Assembly (NCBI RefSeq): GCF_023159225.1
Contig: NC_063167.1
Coordinates: 4,142,234-4,206,233, forward strand
Direction of reading: 5' to 3'
Source of the DNA: Perognathus longimembris pacificus
Taxonomy: Eukaryota; Chordata; Mammalia; Rodentia; Heteromyidae
DNA: 64,000 nt
The position numbers and the translations under genes were made by a program. The notes beneath the pieces were generated by a model. That model made no database searches, was not told the origin of the DNA, and was given only the letters and a program-made list of their open reading frames with translations. Below, one piece after another: positions 50,871-61,289 of the stretch. The first letter of the stretch is position 1, and the number at the start of each line of letters is the position of its first letter.

Positions 50871-51619
50871 ATTTATTTTTAATCACTTGTGAATGGCACC
50901 TGTGATCAGCGCGCGTTACCGCCGGGCGGTGGCTCTGACCTCTCCGGTTAGCATGCGTGTGTCACCTCAGGGCTGTTCCGGTGTGATGTCTCCACCAGCT
51001 TTTTATTAAAAACTTAAAAACAAGTGCTCTGCTGAAACGGCGACAGAGGACAGCGGCTGGAGGGGCCGCTGTGGGGGTGCAGAGGGGGGATTCAAGTCGG
51101 CTGCTCGCCCTTGTGTTGCTGCGGGGGATGCTGGATGAGGGGCTCGGCCCCCGTCTCCAGGGAAGAGCTGGGGTGCGGGACCCCTCCCGGCCGTGCGGGG
51201 AGCCCGCAGAGGGCTGGGCCGGCCGTCCCCCTCCGGGCTCTCGGGCTCTCCTGGGCTCCCCTGGCTTCCTCGAGTCAGGTCTTGCTCTGTCCTGCAGGCT
51301 CCTGGCCTGGGGGCAGGGGGAGGGGGGAACGACAGGGACCCGGCTCCCCTGCTCTCTGCCCTTCTCTCGCCTGGGGTTCTTACTGCATCTTCCAGTGTCC
51401 TTCTGGAATCTTCCGGCATCCTTCCAGAAGTGCAGCCATCTGAAGGACGAGTGCGCTCTCCGGTTTCGCCCTTGGCTTTCACAGCTTGAAATGAACTCGA
51501 GTGAGAGCAGCTCCGGGTCCCAGCGTCTCCTGGGCCGCGTGTGAGCCGCAGTCCTGACTGCTCGGACCGGGCTGTCCTGGGGACCCACCTTGAAAGAGGG
51601 TCCAGGACAGCCAGGGCTT
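50871..51619. other. GC-rich unique sequence, no gene confirmed
   Basis: Frames of about 150-200 codons exist on both strands (50962-51588 minus, 51071-51544 plus), which cannot both be real; neither has a recognised domain. A heat-shock-element-like motif lies at 51401-51413. Confidence 0.4.
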
Positions 51620-51620
51620 A

Positions 51621-51750
51621 TTGTCTGTCTGTCTGTCTATCTATGAGTCTATCAGTGAATCTATGGATCAATGATGCTATCAATGAATCTGTCATCTATC
51701 TATGGATCAATGAATCTGTCTGTCTGTCTTTCTGTCTGTCTGTCTATCTT
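51621..51750. repeat. (GTCT)n/(TCTA)n degenerate tetranucleotide tract
   Basis: GTCTGTCTGTCTATCTATGA units with intervening ATCTATGGATCAATGA repeats, abutting the tail side of a partial minus-strand SINE. Confidence 0.9.
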
Positions 51751-51751
51751 T

Positions 51752-51822
51752 GTGCTGGTCCTGGGGCTTGAACTCCAGGCCTGGGCTCTTCCCCTTGGCC
51801 TCTTCACTCGGGGTTGGTCCAG
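51752..51822 (-). mobile_element. Partial Geo SINE end
   Basis: Inverted Geo 3' part only (GTGCTGGTCCTGGGGCTTGA, CTCTTCACTC). Confidence 0.65.
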
Positions 51823-52759
51823 GAACTGTGCAGGCCAGGCGGCTGGCAGTGTTAATGGCAGGCAGCGACCATGACAAGGTCCAGGTAGAATCCGGGTGGG
51901 GGACCCCTCCCCGCTCCTCCAGTGGGGGTCGTGCGGCCGCTGTGGTGGCGGAGGGGCTCCCGCGGGCTGGCTCGGGCTCACGGGTCGGGGCCGGGCAGGA
52001 GCTGTCCGCAGAGGCCCCGCGGGCCGCGCCCTCCGCCATCACTGTCCGCCATGGAGCCTGGGCCCTCGAGCACTGGGCCATGTCACCTCCACAGTGACGA
52101 GCCGGAGGGGCTGGGCCCGCTCCTGTGTCCTCGCAGACCAGCCGGCAGGGCGAAGCTGTGGGGCCACGCCCGGCTCCCCAACACCACGGTGCACCTACAA
52201 CATCAGGGTCACCTTCTCCCCCAGACAAACTGGTGGCCCAAGCGTGGCCCCCATGCTGACCCCTGGGCCCAAAGCCGCAGCCACTGCCCAGCCCGCCTGT
52301 CCCCCCCGCTGGGGAAGGGAGAAGGGGGGAAGGGCTCGGGTGGGGGCTGAGAGTTCTCCTTGTGGGAGGTGGAGGGGAGGGAGGAGACCCCCGGCACTGT
52401 GTGCACGCCACTGTCCTGGGGTCCCCCCTGGGTTTCAGGGGTCCAGGCTGGATGGCAGAAGGGGCCCGGCTGTCTTAGAGTCTGTCCTGTGGCTTGCAGG
52501 GTCAGGGCAGGTGACGGTGATGCTCAAGAGGTGGATTGAGGAGTGAAGGATGAGCAGTGGTGCTCAGTGGGGGGCGCTCCTGTGGATGCCTGGGCCCCCC
52601 GGAGGCGGGCGGGTCCCCTCCACCCTCCACGGTCAGAACACGGCCGGCCAGCGAGGCTGGCCTTACACCGGAACATTCTCCCCGCTGTCCCTGCCCGAGG
52701 GGCACGGAGCGCAGTTCTGAGAAGTCTCGCCACTTCCGTGGCCAAAGCCAGCCTGGGGA
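51823..52759. other. GC-rich, CpG-containing unique sequence, no gene confirmed
   Basis: 51920-52060 is CpG-dense (CGTGCGGCCGCTGTGGTGGC, CCCGCGGGCCGCGCC). Frames on both strands at 51707-52546 are of similar length and mutually exclusive. Confidence 0.4.
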
Positions 52760-53228
52760 GGGGCCCAGAGAGGTGTGTGCATGTGTGTGCATGTGTGTGC
52801 ATGCGCACACATGTAAAGTCCACACCCACACATCCACACACGTCCACACCCACACCTCATCCACACCTCATCCACACCCATGCACTCACATGTTCACACA
52901 CGTATCTACACACACATCCACTCACACCCATCCACACCCATCCGCTTACACATATGTTCACACACATCTACTCACACCCATACACACCCATCCACTCACA
53001 CATGTACACACATCCACTCACACACATACTCACACCTACACACATCCACACACATCCACTCACACACATGCTTACACACTCACACATGTATATACACATC
53101 TACACACATACCTGCACCCACACTTCATCCACACACATCCACTCACACCCATCCACTTACACGCACTCATTTACACACACATCCACACATACCCCACACA
53201 CATCCACACAATCGACACGCTCACGCAC
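52760..53228. repeat. Degenerate (CACACCCATCCA)n minisatellite
   Basis: About 470 bp of CACA, CCATCCA, CTCACAC and CATGTTCACA units in irregular order, giving His/Thr-rich stop-free frames. Confidence 0.9.
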
Positions 53229-53410
53229 ATCCACTTCCTGTCGCTTCCCAGGCCTGTGCTGGTTTCCTGGGGCTCCTGTGATGAAGCCCCCAGGTGGGGG
53301 CCCCCTCCGTGGCCCTGGAGGCCGCGTGCAGGCCAGGCACTGGCGTTGGTTCCTCCTGTGGCTCTGCTGGCCGTGGTCCGTGGCCCCTGCCCTGTCCTCA
53401 CCCGGCTGCG
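53229..53410. other. Unique or old-repeat sequence between minisatellites
   Basis: TGTGCTGGTTTCCTGGGGCT resembles the start of the old interspersed repeat noted at 14085. No gene signal. Confidence 0.35.
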
Positions 53411-53423
53411 CTCTGTGTGGCTC

Positions 53424-54030
53424 CAGCGTCTGCGCGTGGCTCCAGCGTCTGCGCGTGGCTCCGGCGTCTGCGCGTGGCTCTAGCATCTGCGCGTGGCTCC
53501 AGGGTCTGCGCGTGGCTCCGGCGTCTGTGCGTGGCTCCAGCGTCTGCGCGTGGCTCCGGTGTCTGCGCGTGGCTCTGGCGTCTTCGCGTGGCTCCGGCGT
53601 CTTCGCATGGCTCCGGCATCTGCGCGTGGCTCCGGCATCTGCGCGTGGCTCCCGGGTCTGCGCGTGGCTCCGGCATCTGCGCGTGGCTCCAGGGTCCGCG
53701 CGTGGCTCCGGCGCCTGCGTGTGGCCCCAGGGTCTGCGCGTGGCTCCGGCGCCTGCGCGTGGCTCCGGCGCCTGCGCGTGGCTCCGGCGTCTGCACGTGG
53801 CTCTGGCATCTGCATGTAGCTCCAGCATCTGCGCGTGGCTCCAGGGTCTGTGCGTGGCTCCGGCGTCTGCGCGTGGCTCCGGCATCTGCACGTGGCTCCC
53901 GGGTCTGCACGTGGCTCCCGGGTCTGCGCGTGGCTCCCGGGTCTGCGCGTGGCTCCCGGGTCTGCGCGTGGCTCCCGGGTCTGCGCGTGGCTCCGGCGTC
54001 TGCGCGTGGCTCCAGCGTCTGTGCGGGCAA
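53424..54030. repeat. 19-bp minisatellite, about 32 copies
   Basis: Unit: CTCCGGCGTCTGCGCGTGG with substitutions at a few positions (CTCCAG, CTCCCG, ATC for GTC, CAC for CGC). As 19 is not divisible by three, three units form a 19-residue period (e.g. VCAWLQRLRVAPASARGSS) and all plus frames stay open, as do minus frames (EPRADAGATRRR). CpG content is high. Confidence 0.97.
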
Positions 54031-54742
54031 CGCTCCCCTGATACCTGGCTGGTGGTGCTGCACCGGGAGCACCAGCGCGACCGTCAGCCCACTCACCACT
54101 CCCTCGTGTTCTTCCTTTTGATTTCTTTACCTTTGACCCCTGTTGGGAAAGGGTCGCCTCAGCTTCCCTTCCCTAGCTGGCCTCGCGCTTGCGTCCTCCC
54201 GTGCTTGGCCTCCCACGTGGCCCTGATCCCAGGCTCGGGGCACCCAGCTTGGCGTCCCTGTCTCCCAAGAGGTTAATAGCCCCCAAGGCGGCCATGTGCT
54301 AAGGGCCTGCGGTCAGGACTTCAGTACCAGAAATGGGGGGGGGCGGGGGGCACACTGCAGGCCAGGGAGGTGGCCAGGTGGTCTTCTGCCCCGCCGGCAG
54401 GGTTCCTGCAGGGTGACGCCTCTTCTGCCCCGGCCAGCCTGGGGCTGGTGGGGGTGCTCTCCGCGCTCGTCCCTTCGCCCCTTCATTTTATGGCCCGTTC
54501 GGTGCAGCATATCTTTCCTCGGACTGTGGAAAGTTTTGTGGTGTCTTGTGTAACGCAAGCCGGGCCTTGCGCATTGAAATCGCTCACGACCTGGGTTCCG
54601 ATTTCCCGGGGCCCAGCCAGGGTTGCCGGGAAGCGGTTGCTGGAGATTTATGTCTGCGCTCCAACACCGCCCGGACGTGCTTTCATTTTGGAGATGGATG
54701 GTGTGGGCTCGCCAGAAGGACGGCCTGGAAGACACAGAGCGC
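54031..54742. other. GC-rich unique sequence, no gene seen
   Basis: Has a possible decayed B1-like piece at 54170-54240 (GCTTGGCCTCCCACGTGGC). No coding support. Confidence 0.4.
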
Positions 54743-54978
54743 CGCCTCTCCTCCTTCCCTCCTCCTCCTCCTTCTCCTCCCCTCCTCCTCCCCCCTCCCC
54801 TCTTTCTCCTCCTCTCCTCTTCCTCCTCCTCTTCTCTTCCTCCTCCACTCCTCCTCCTCTCCTCCCCTTCCTCCTCCTCTCTTCTTCCTCCTTTTCCTCC
54901 CCCTCCTCCTCCCCCTCCCCCTCCCCTCCCCCTCCCCCTCCTCCTCTTCCTCCTCCTCCTCCTCCTCTCCTCCTTGTC
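54743..54978. repeat. Polypyrimidine (TCC)n tract
   Basis: CCTCCT/TCTCC/CCCCTCC units for about 235 bp, almost purine-free. Confidence 0.95.
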
Positions 54979-55044
54979 ACCTGACCAACCCTGGCCTCTG
55001 TCTCCCCTCTGCCCCCTGTCTGGGCATCTCCGATGTCCCTCAGA

Positions 55045-55200
55045 CTTCCGGGGAGGTCCGTCATCCTGGGTGACCTGTATGATCCCCACTCAGGCTCATG
55101 GGCGAGGACCTTATTGCCCGAGGCGGCCGTACGTCCAGGCTTGGGGGTCAGGACGCCGGCGTGTGTTTGTGGGGGACACAGTCCAGCCCCTGACAGCTGG
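55045..55200 (+). mobile_element. Ancient interspersed repeat 3' fragment, family not named
   Basis: GGCGAGGACCTTATTGCCCG, GGGGGTCAGGACGCCGG, GGGGGACACAGTCCAGCCCC follow the end of the same old repeat type as 14085-14220. Confidence 0.4.
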
Positions 55201-55689
55201 TCAGATCGGGTCCAGAGTTGCCAGTGGGGGAGGCCCAGGCTGTCTCCGCGACGACGCGTCTCAGCCACGCCTCTGTGAGGGGACGCGCTGACGTGTCTGT
55301 CCCCTGCCTGCTGGCCACGGGTCCCCCCTCCGTCCTCTGCCCTCGATGTTGCCGGGGGAGCCCCGGCGAGGTCACCCCCCGGGGCACAGATGGGCACTGC
55401 CGGCGCGACGGGAGGCCCGGCAGACCCATCGCCTTTGCCACAGAACCTTCTAGGTCTTGGAAAGATTTCCTCAGAAAGGTGGCGGCCTGGGCCCGGCCCC
55501 TGGGGCTGGAAGCCGCTTCGGATTCCGCAGTGCTTCCCTTCCCTGGTCCAACCACGTGCACGGGAATACTAGACATGTTCTTCTTCTAAGGAACAGGGAG
55601 TGGGGACTGCAGAGCCAGCGGGTCCTGAGCCCGGCTTTGGGGGCCAAGCACACAACATCCGACTTGCGCATGCTCACTGTATATCCAAT
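55201..55689. other. GC-rich unique sequence, no gene seen
   Basis: CpG-containing (CTCCGCGACGACGCGTCTCA). Frames on both strands are without domains. Confidence 0.4.
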
Positions 55690-56275
55690 AGAGAATCCCC
55701 TTTTCCCTCCCCTCCCCTTCCCTCCCCTTCCCTTCCCTCCCCTCCCCTCCTTTCCTTTCCCTTCCCTTCCCTCTCTCCCTTCCCTTCTTCCCCCTCCCTC
55801 GCTGCCTTCTTCCCCCCTCCCTTCCCCTTCCTTCCCCTTCCCTCCCTTCCCTCCCTTCCCCTCCTTTCCCTTTCCTTCCCTCTCTCCCTTCCCTTCTTCC
55901 CCCTCCCTCCCTGCCTTCTTCCCCCCTCCCTTCCCCTTCCTTTCCCTTCCCTCCCCTCCCCTTCTTTCCTTTCCCTTCCCTTCCCTCTCTTCCCTTCCCT
56001 TCTTCCCTTCTTTCTCCTCCCTCCCTGCCCTCCCCTCCCCTCCCCTTCCCTTCCCTTCCCCTCCTCTTCCCTTCCCTTCCCTCCCCTCCCCTTCCCTTCC
56101 TTTCCTTCTTGTTCCCTCTCCTTCCTCTCCCCTTCCTTTCCCTCCCCTCCCCTCCTTTCCTTTCCCTTCCCTTCCCTTCCCTCCCTTCCCTTCCTTCCCT
56201 TCCTTCCCTCCCCTCCCCTCCTCTCCCCTCCCCTCCCCTCCCCTCCCCTCCCCTCCCCTCCCCTCCCTCCTTCCT
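55690..56275. repeat. 580-bp polypyrimidine tract with about 110-bp higher-order repeat
   Basis: CCCTTCC/CCCTCC/TTTCC units. A longer pattern containing CCCTCCCTSGCTGCCTTCTT recurs at about 55802, 55911 and 56025 (spacing 109 and 114 bp), so the tract grew by duplication of a long block as well as short units. Long Pro/Ser/Phe or Gly/Arg/Glu frames on both strands (up to 439 codons) are trivial. Confidence 0.95.
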
Positions 56276-57500
56276 CTCTTCCCGTGTCCTTGGCCAGCTT
56301 CTCGAGTGGCTGCTGGGTGCCGGGCGCTGGGAGGCCTCTGGAGGACGCGGCAGAGGACAGGGCGGGCACACGGCTTCCTGACTTGGCCGTGCGACTGCTC
56401 TGCCGGTGATCTGCGATCACGGGGTTCTCCAGGCAGGGGCGGCTCTTCTGTTGACCACCACAGTCCCCTTTCCCGTCTGGCCAGCAGGAGCCCCGCGGGG
56501 GTGCGGGCTGGGCGTCCTCTTTGGGGAAGCGGCTGGGCATGTCTTAGCCATCGCGCCCAGGGTCAGCCTCGTGGTGGCCTGGAACTCAGCTACTGTCAGC
56601 GACATGGGCACTGGCTTGTGGGAACGCGGTCAAGAAGGGGTGCGAGAGTTTCAGGGCTTGAGAAGATGGCTGGGGGGTTGACTGTGATCAATCACCTCAC
56701 GGTCCTGGTCCTGTGGGGCCAACCAAGGTCAGAACATGGCTGGGCTGGGAGAAAGCCGGGGTCTTCGTCCTGTTGACGTCAGCCTGGCCTGCAGACCCAT
56801 CCTCCTGTTTTGGATGCTTCAGGCTAGAGTTTTTGTGATTATCTAGACATTCTGCGCTCTTATGCCCATGACACTTTGTCCTGAGGCAGCACGCCGGAAC
56901 TGATGTCCTTTTCCAAGTGGTTAGCTGGATGAAGGACTGGCTTTTCTCCTCCTCTCCTTAGCAGCACAGCACCTGGCCAGTGTCTTGCATGCAGGTCGCT
57001 GTCAATAAGGCTTACTGAGTTGAATTTGAGATTTGGGGACAGGAGTTTCAATTTAGTGACTGCCCGTGGGCTTCTGGGCAATTGTGGGAAGCCGAACCTC
57101 AGCCCGAAGGGAGGACGGGAGGATGGAGGCCTGAGCTCTTGGGCCGGGCTGTGGGCAGTCGGTACCAGCAGCCCCCTTCCGGGAACCCAGGAAGGTCCAT
57201 CATGCTTCCCAAACTCCATTTTTTATTGAAAAATCCATTTATAAATAATCTGGGCAAATAAAGTAAAAGGCACTTTATTGGGGGTTCAGGAAAATTCATG
57301 GCTCCTGAGCGTTTGACCTGTCCAACTTGTCAGCTCCTCGCTGGGCTGTCAGAGCCTTGGCCGAGAGTGGGGGTGTGTGTGGGGGGGTGCTGGCTACCGG
57401 AAGGGGGGCTGTGCTGGGACTAGAAGCCTCTTACTGCTCATTTCTCTTCCCTTTAACATGCTAGCATTTATGGGATGTTTTGGCCGGGTGGATTTATTGG
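56276..57500. other. Unique sequence, no gene confirmed
   Basis: GC-moderate sequence. 57200-57300 and 57425-57570 are AT-rich and repeat-free (TATTGAAAAATCCATTTATA, GATAATTGACAGCCGAGC). No exon was recognised. Confidence 0.4.
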
Positions 57501-58880
57501 CATGTTTTCTTGTAGATAATTGACAGCCGAGCAGGAATCCAACTCCTCTGTGCGGAGCTTGATTGAGAGCCCTGGGGTGGAGGGAGGGGCCTGGCGGGCA
57601 GGCTGGCAGAGAGTCTGTGTTCCTCCACCTCTTTGCCATACCTGGGGCCATCTGGGAAAGGGGGTCATTAGTCCTCCAAGAGCCCTTTATGGAGCACCCC
57701 CTGCACACGGTGCCCCGTGCTGAGGGCCTTTGGGGCCTCGTCTCACCCCTGGCCCTCCCTGACACGCCGTCAGGTCAGCCGCAATGGCACGGCAGATCGG
57801 ACGGCTCGGCCCGGAGGGGAGCGAGATCACAGGCCGGCAGGGAGGGACCTCGCTCTTGGCAGAGGGTGATGGCCCAGGCTGCCTCGCCCCGGTTCTGTCT
57901 CTCATCTTTGGAGGGGGGAGGGGAGGAAGGAGGGGGAGTGACTGTGGGAGGGCCCAGGCCACAGGGTTCCGGGGTGCAGGGGGCTCTCCTGGGGCCTGGG
58001 CCGGGACCTGGTGGTGGGGGATGGCCCGACGATGCTGTCTGTCAAGTCAGCAAGTTCCTAGAGCCAAGATTCAAGACCTAGCCTAGGCCTGGCTTGGGCA
58101 ACTGCTACACAGTACAGAACACAATTAAACAGTCTTCACCACAGGCCCAAATGGCACCTCTATTTTAAAAGGCACGGGGTGCCACGGGGACGTAGAAAGC
58201 CTGGCGGCGCTGAGAAGCCGTCTCGGTGCATGAGAGTCTCGGTGCCACCTGCTCTTTCCCTCCCTCCCGCCCGGCCCTCTCTGCTCTCCCTGTGTTCCGG
58301 GCCTGGCTACGCCCCCTGGGGTGGCACCAGGGCTCCCGGTGTGAGCGGGGCGGTGTGGACCAGGCTGCCCTCCCTCCGGCCTTCTGTGCCCAGCCAGGCC
58401 TGGCGGATCTGGGGACCGTGGCCATGCTGCTGCTGCAGAGATCCGGAACTGTCTGCACTTCCCACTGAGCCTTTCAGGGCTGGCCATGCGGGGGCGTGAA
58501 GGGGCCAGCGGGTCCACGGCCACCTGTCTTCGGCGTCCTCGCCAGCTGCGCCTGGGCTCTGCAGCCCCGTGTTCTTCGTCCGGTGACTTGAGACGCGGGC
58601 GTGGCCGCGGTGGGCTTCCTGAGGCGATGGCGCACGGCTCCGTTCGGTGTCAGCTCTCGCTCTTTCCAAATCCCCAGGCTCTGGGGACTCATTTTGAGCC
58701 CCGGGCGGTAGCTCCGGCGTCCCTGGTGAGGCCTGTGGCCCCATCGGCCGCCCCCAGGGGGCGTGGCTGAGCAGGCCGCAGCCTGGCTGTCCATCAGCTC
58801 AGGCCCTGCCCAGCACAGGTCCCGCCGGCTCAGGGACGGGTGGGAGTGATGGATGGGGGGGGCAGCCCCCCACATCTCGC
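57501..58880. other. GC-rich unique sequence, no gene confirmed
   Basis: Frames of 100-170 codons overlap on both strands throughout, with no domains. It holds the CTCF-like motif at 58751. Confidence 0.4.
58751..58764 (+). promoter_or_regulatory. CTCF-like motif
   Basis: CCCCCAGGGGGCGT fits the CTCF core at 13 of 14 positions, with CCG upstream and GG downstream. Confidence 0.4.
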
Positions 58881-59140
58881 CCTCTGCCTCATTGAACTGC
58901 CATTAGCAGTCAGTTTCTCCCAAGCATGGGAAATGGTTTCTCTATGTGTTTAATCTGAAGAAAATTGCTCAGGCAAGACAAGGGCTTGGTAAACCACTGG
59001 CTTTGTGCAGGGGCCTGGGCAACTTTTTTTTGGGGGGGCGGCAAGGGGGACTGTGAACCACAGGGGGAATTGTGAACTTTGGAAGGGAGGAGCTGACCTG
59101 GTATTTGCTTCTGGGCAAGAAGTTCAAGAGTGGATAGTCT
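58881..59140. other. Mixed, partly AT-rich repeat-free segment
   Basis: TGAACTGCCATTAGCAGTCA, GTTTAATCTGAAGAAAATTG: candidate regulatory sequence, followed by T8 and G7 runs near 59025-59037. Confidence 0.3.
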
Positions 59141-59143
59141 AAG

Positions 59144-59193
59144 GTGTGTGTGCGTGCATACGTGCGTATGCGTGTGTGTGCGTGCGTGTGTGC
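59144..59193. repeat. 50-bp alternating purine-pyrimidine tract
   Basis: GTGTGTGTGCGTGCATACGT and continuation alternate purine and pyrimidine without a break for 50 bp, a Z-DNA-prone sequence. It abuts the tail side of the next SINE. Confidence 0.9.
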
Positions 59194-59430
59194 CCTGGTA
59201 CCGGGGCTTTGAACTCAAGGCCTACACATTGTCCCTTAGCTTTTCCCACTCAAACCTGGTGCTCTACCACTCTACCACGTAGAGCCACAGCTCTGCGTCT
59301 GGATTTTTGCTTCTCAATGGGAGATAAGAGTCTCAAGGACTTTCTTGCCTGTGCTGGCTTTGAACCACAACCCTCGGAGCTCTGCCTCTCGAGTAACTGG
59401 AATTGCAGGCGTGAGCCACGGGGCCAGTCC
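59194..59430 (-). mobile_element. B1-like/Geo composite SINE
   Basis: Inverted copy from CCTGGTACCGGGGCTTTGAA to GTGAGCCACGGGGCCAG. CTCTACCA is duplicated inside the Geo part. Confidence 0.85.
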
Positions 59431-59689
59431 TGTGTGGGGCGCGGGTTGGCGGCGAGTGTCAGGCTGTGGTGGTCGGGCCCCGCAGGCAAGGGCTTGGTCA
59501 GCAGTACAGCCTGTCAGGTCCCTCCCCCTCCTCTGCCCCTCCTTGAGCAAGGTCGCGGATAACAAATGATCTGGAGGTTTGGAAGGAGGATGGGGCAGGA
59601 ATTGGACACGTTTCTCCTGACCTTGCTGGGGCCAGGGCTCCTCTATTTGTAACGTTGTGTTAGAACAACTGACAAATGGCCTGATACGA
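59431..59689. other. Unique sequence, no gene seen
   Basis: GC-moderate, nothing recognised. Confidence 0.35.
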
Positions 59690-60095
59690 GACAAAAGCAA
59701 ACAATAGACTCACTTGAAAGATACAGTGAATAGAATTTAATTGAATTTTTTTTTCTGGTGCAGACATTGATTTGACCCTGTAAGATATATAGAGTAAATC
59801 ATTAGTGGGAATTAATATACATTAAAATGTAGTTTATTAATCACGGAACTTTTATTGTGCTTGTGGTTGTATTTTTAATTATTATTTTAATGACTTTCCG
59901 TATCTCGGAATGTGATAAATCTTTTTTTTTTTTTTTTTTTTTAAATAAAGGGACTGTAGTTTTACAAGGTGATACTGGGCGCACAGTCGTTGATTGCTTC
60001 TTCATTAAATGTGAATGGACAGATTACAAGGACTGAAAATGGACCGATTTACACCCGTTAAAAAAAAGCCAATTAATATCTAGCGGTTAAACACC
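59690..60095. other. AT-rich repeat-free island, strong candidate conserved noncoding element
   Basis: About 400 bp with very many TAAT/ATTA cores (GAATTTAATTGAATTT, GAATTAATATACATTAAAAT, TTTATTAATCACGG, AATTATTATTTTAATGAC, GCCAATTAATATCTAGCG). The only simple repeats are short T runs (59923-59941). It directly abuts the CpG-rich block downstream. Confidence 0.45.
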
Positions 60096-60560
60096 GACGT
60101 TGCGGCTCGCGGTCTGTCCGCTGGGCTCGCGTTGGACGGTTCCGGGATTGACATGGCAGGCTGCGGAAGGGCAGGAAGTTCTCACGGGAGCAGTGCCTGG
60201 GACCAAGGAACGCCCAGGGTTTGGGGACCCCGCTGCGCCGCGCCCCTCGGCCTGCGGCTGGGCGGGCGGGCGGGCGGGGGGGGGGACGGCTGCGTGCCGG
60301 CCCCGCCTTCCGGGCCTCTGTGGGCGCGGGGTCAGATCCTTGCCCGGGCGTCCCTGGGGTTTGGTGTGCAGCGCAGGCCAGCCTCGGGACAGCTCTCACC
60401 CAGGTCACGTTCGTAGGTCGCTCGGCTCCCGGCGAAGCGTGGGACTCGAACCCGCGGCGTCTCCCCGGCTGCCTCTGGCGGACATTCTGGCTTCGCGGGG
60501 TTGTGGGGCCACGTGGGTCTCAGCAACCGGGCGCAGGAGCGTGTCCCAGGCCCTGGGTTT
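60096..60560. other. CpG-rich block (candidate CpG island)
   Basis: GACGTTGCGGCTCGCGG, TGCGCCGCGCCCCTCGGCC, (GGGC)n at 60257-60276, GTCACGTTCGTAGGTCGCTC. No coding exon was recognised, although frames are open on both strands, as expected for GC-rich DNA. Confidence 0.5.
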
Positions 60561-60618
60561 GGACACGGGGCACCCGGGTTGATCGGCTGGGTGACCTGGG
60601 ACAGGTTTGTCTGTTGGT

Positions 60619-60650
60619 TCATTCATTCATTCATTCATTCATTCATTCGT
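60619..60650. repeat. (ATTC)n microsatellite
   Basis: About seven CATT/ATTC units. Confidence 0.9.
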
Positions 60651-60729
60651 CCGTTTTCCTTTCAATACTGGTTGAATCTGGGGTGGCAGGCCTTGCATCA
60701 ACTGCAGTGGAGAGAATGTCTGCATGCCA

Positions 60730-60793
60730 GCGTGCGTGTGCGTGCGTGCGTGTGTGTGTGTGCGTGCCTGTGCATGTGTGCGCACGCGCGTGC
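60730..60793. repeat. Alternating GT/GC tract
   Basis: Two strictly alternating purine-pyrimidine segments (60730-60767 and 60769-60793) separated by one CC step. Confidence 0.9.
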
Positions 60794-61289
60794 TGGAGGG
60801 CAGGAAGGGACAAGGCAGGGCAGTCCTGGCACAGCAGAGCCGAGTGAATGGAGTATTCCCGACTTTCAGATGTGAATTCCGGGCCTGAGGCCGACGGGAA
60901 GCTGAGGGGACGGCGGAGGAGGAGGCCGGGAGGGGCGGCGCGGTCCCACACAGTGGTTAGGAAGGTTTGAGCCCGGAGGAATTCTGAAAGAAGGGTCTCC
61001 AGCAGGAAGGAGGAACTGCAGGTGCCAACGCCTGGGGGCAGGGCAGACAGGCTGTCCGGCGAGTGGCAGAGGAGGCGCGGGGTAGTGAGCGGGGGAGGCC
61101 ATTGTGAGCACTTTGGCTTGGACGTCGGCTCTGAGGGGACAGGGCGGGTGGGGGCCCCCGGGGACTCCACAGGGAGGACGGGGAGGAGGCCACTGCCGTG
61201 TCCGGGTGAGAGGAGGGAGGGTGGCAGGGGGGCAGAGGTGGTGTGCAGGAATCCGTTCCCCGGCCCTCCTGTGGCTGCAAGTGTGAATT
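60794..61289. other. GC-rich unique sequence, no gene confirmed
   Basis: The minus-strand frame 60643-61389 (248 codons) crosses the GT/GC tract and an L1-like segment and overlaps plus frames; not supported. Confidence 0.4.

Noticed and set aside
52543..54276. A 577-codon plus-strand frame
   Set aside because: It runs through two different minisatellites (CACACCC-type and 19-bp). All frames are open there; no start context or conserved domain.
55457..56776. A 439-codon Pro/Ser/Phe-rich frame and opposite Gly/Glu/Arg frames
   Set aside because: Trivial translation of a polypyrimidine tract.
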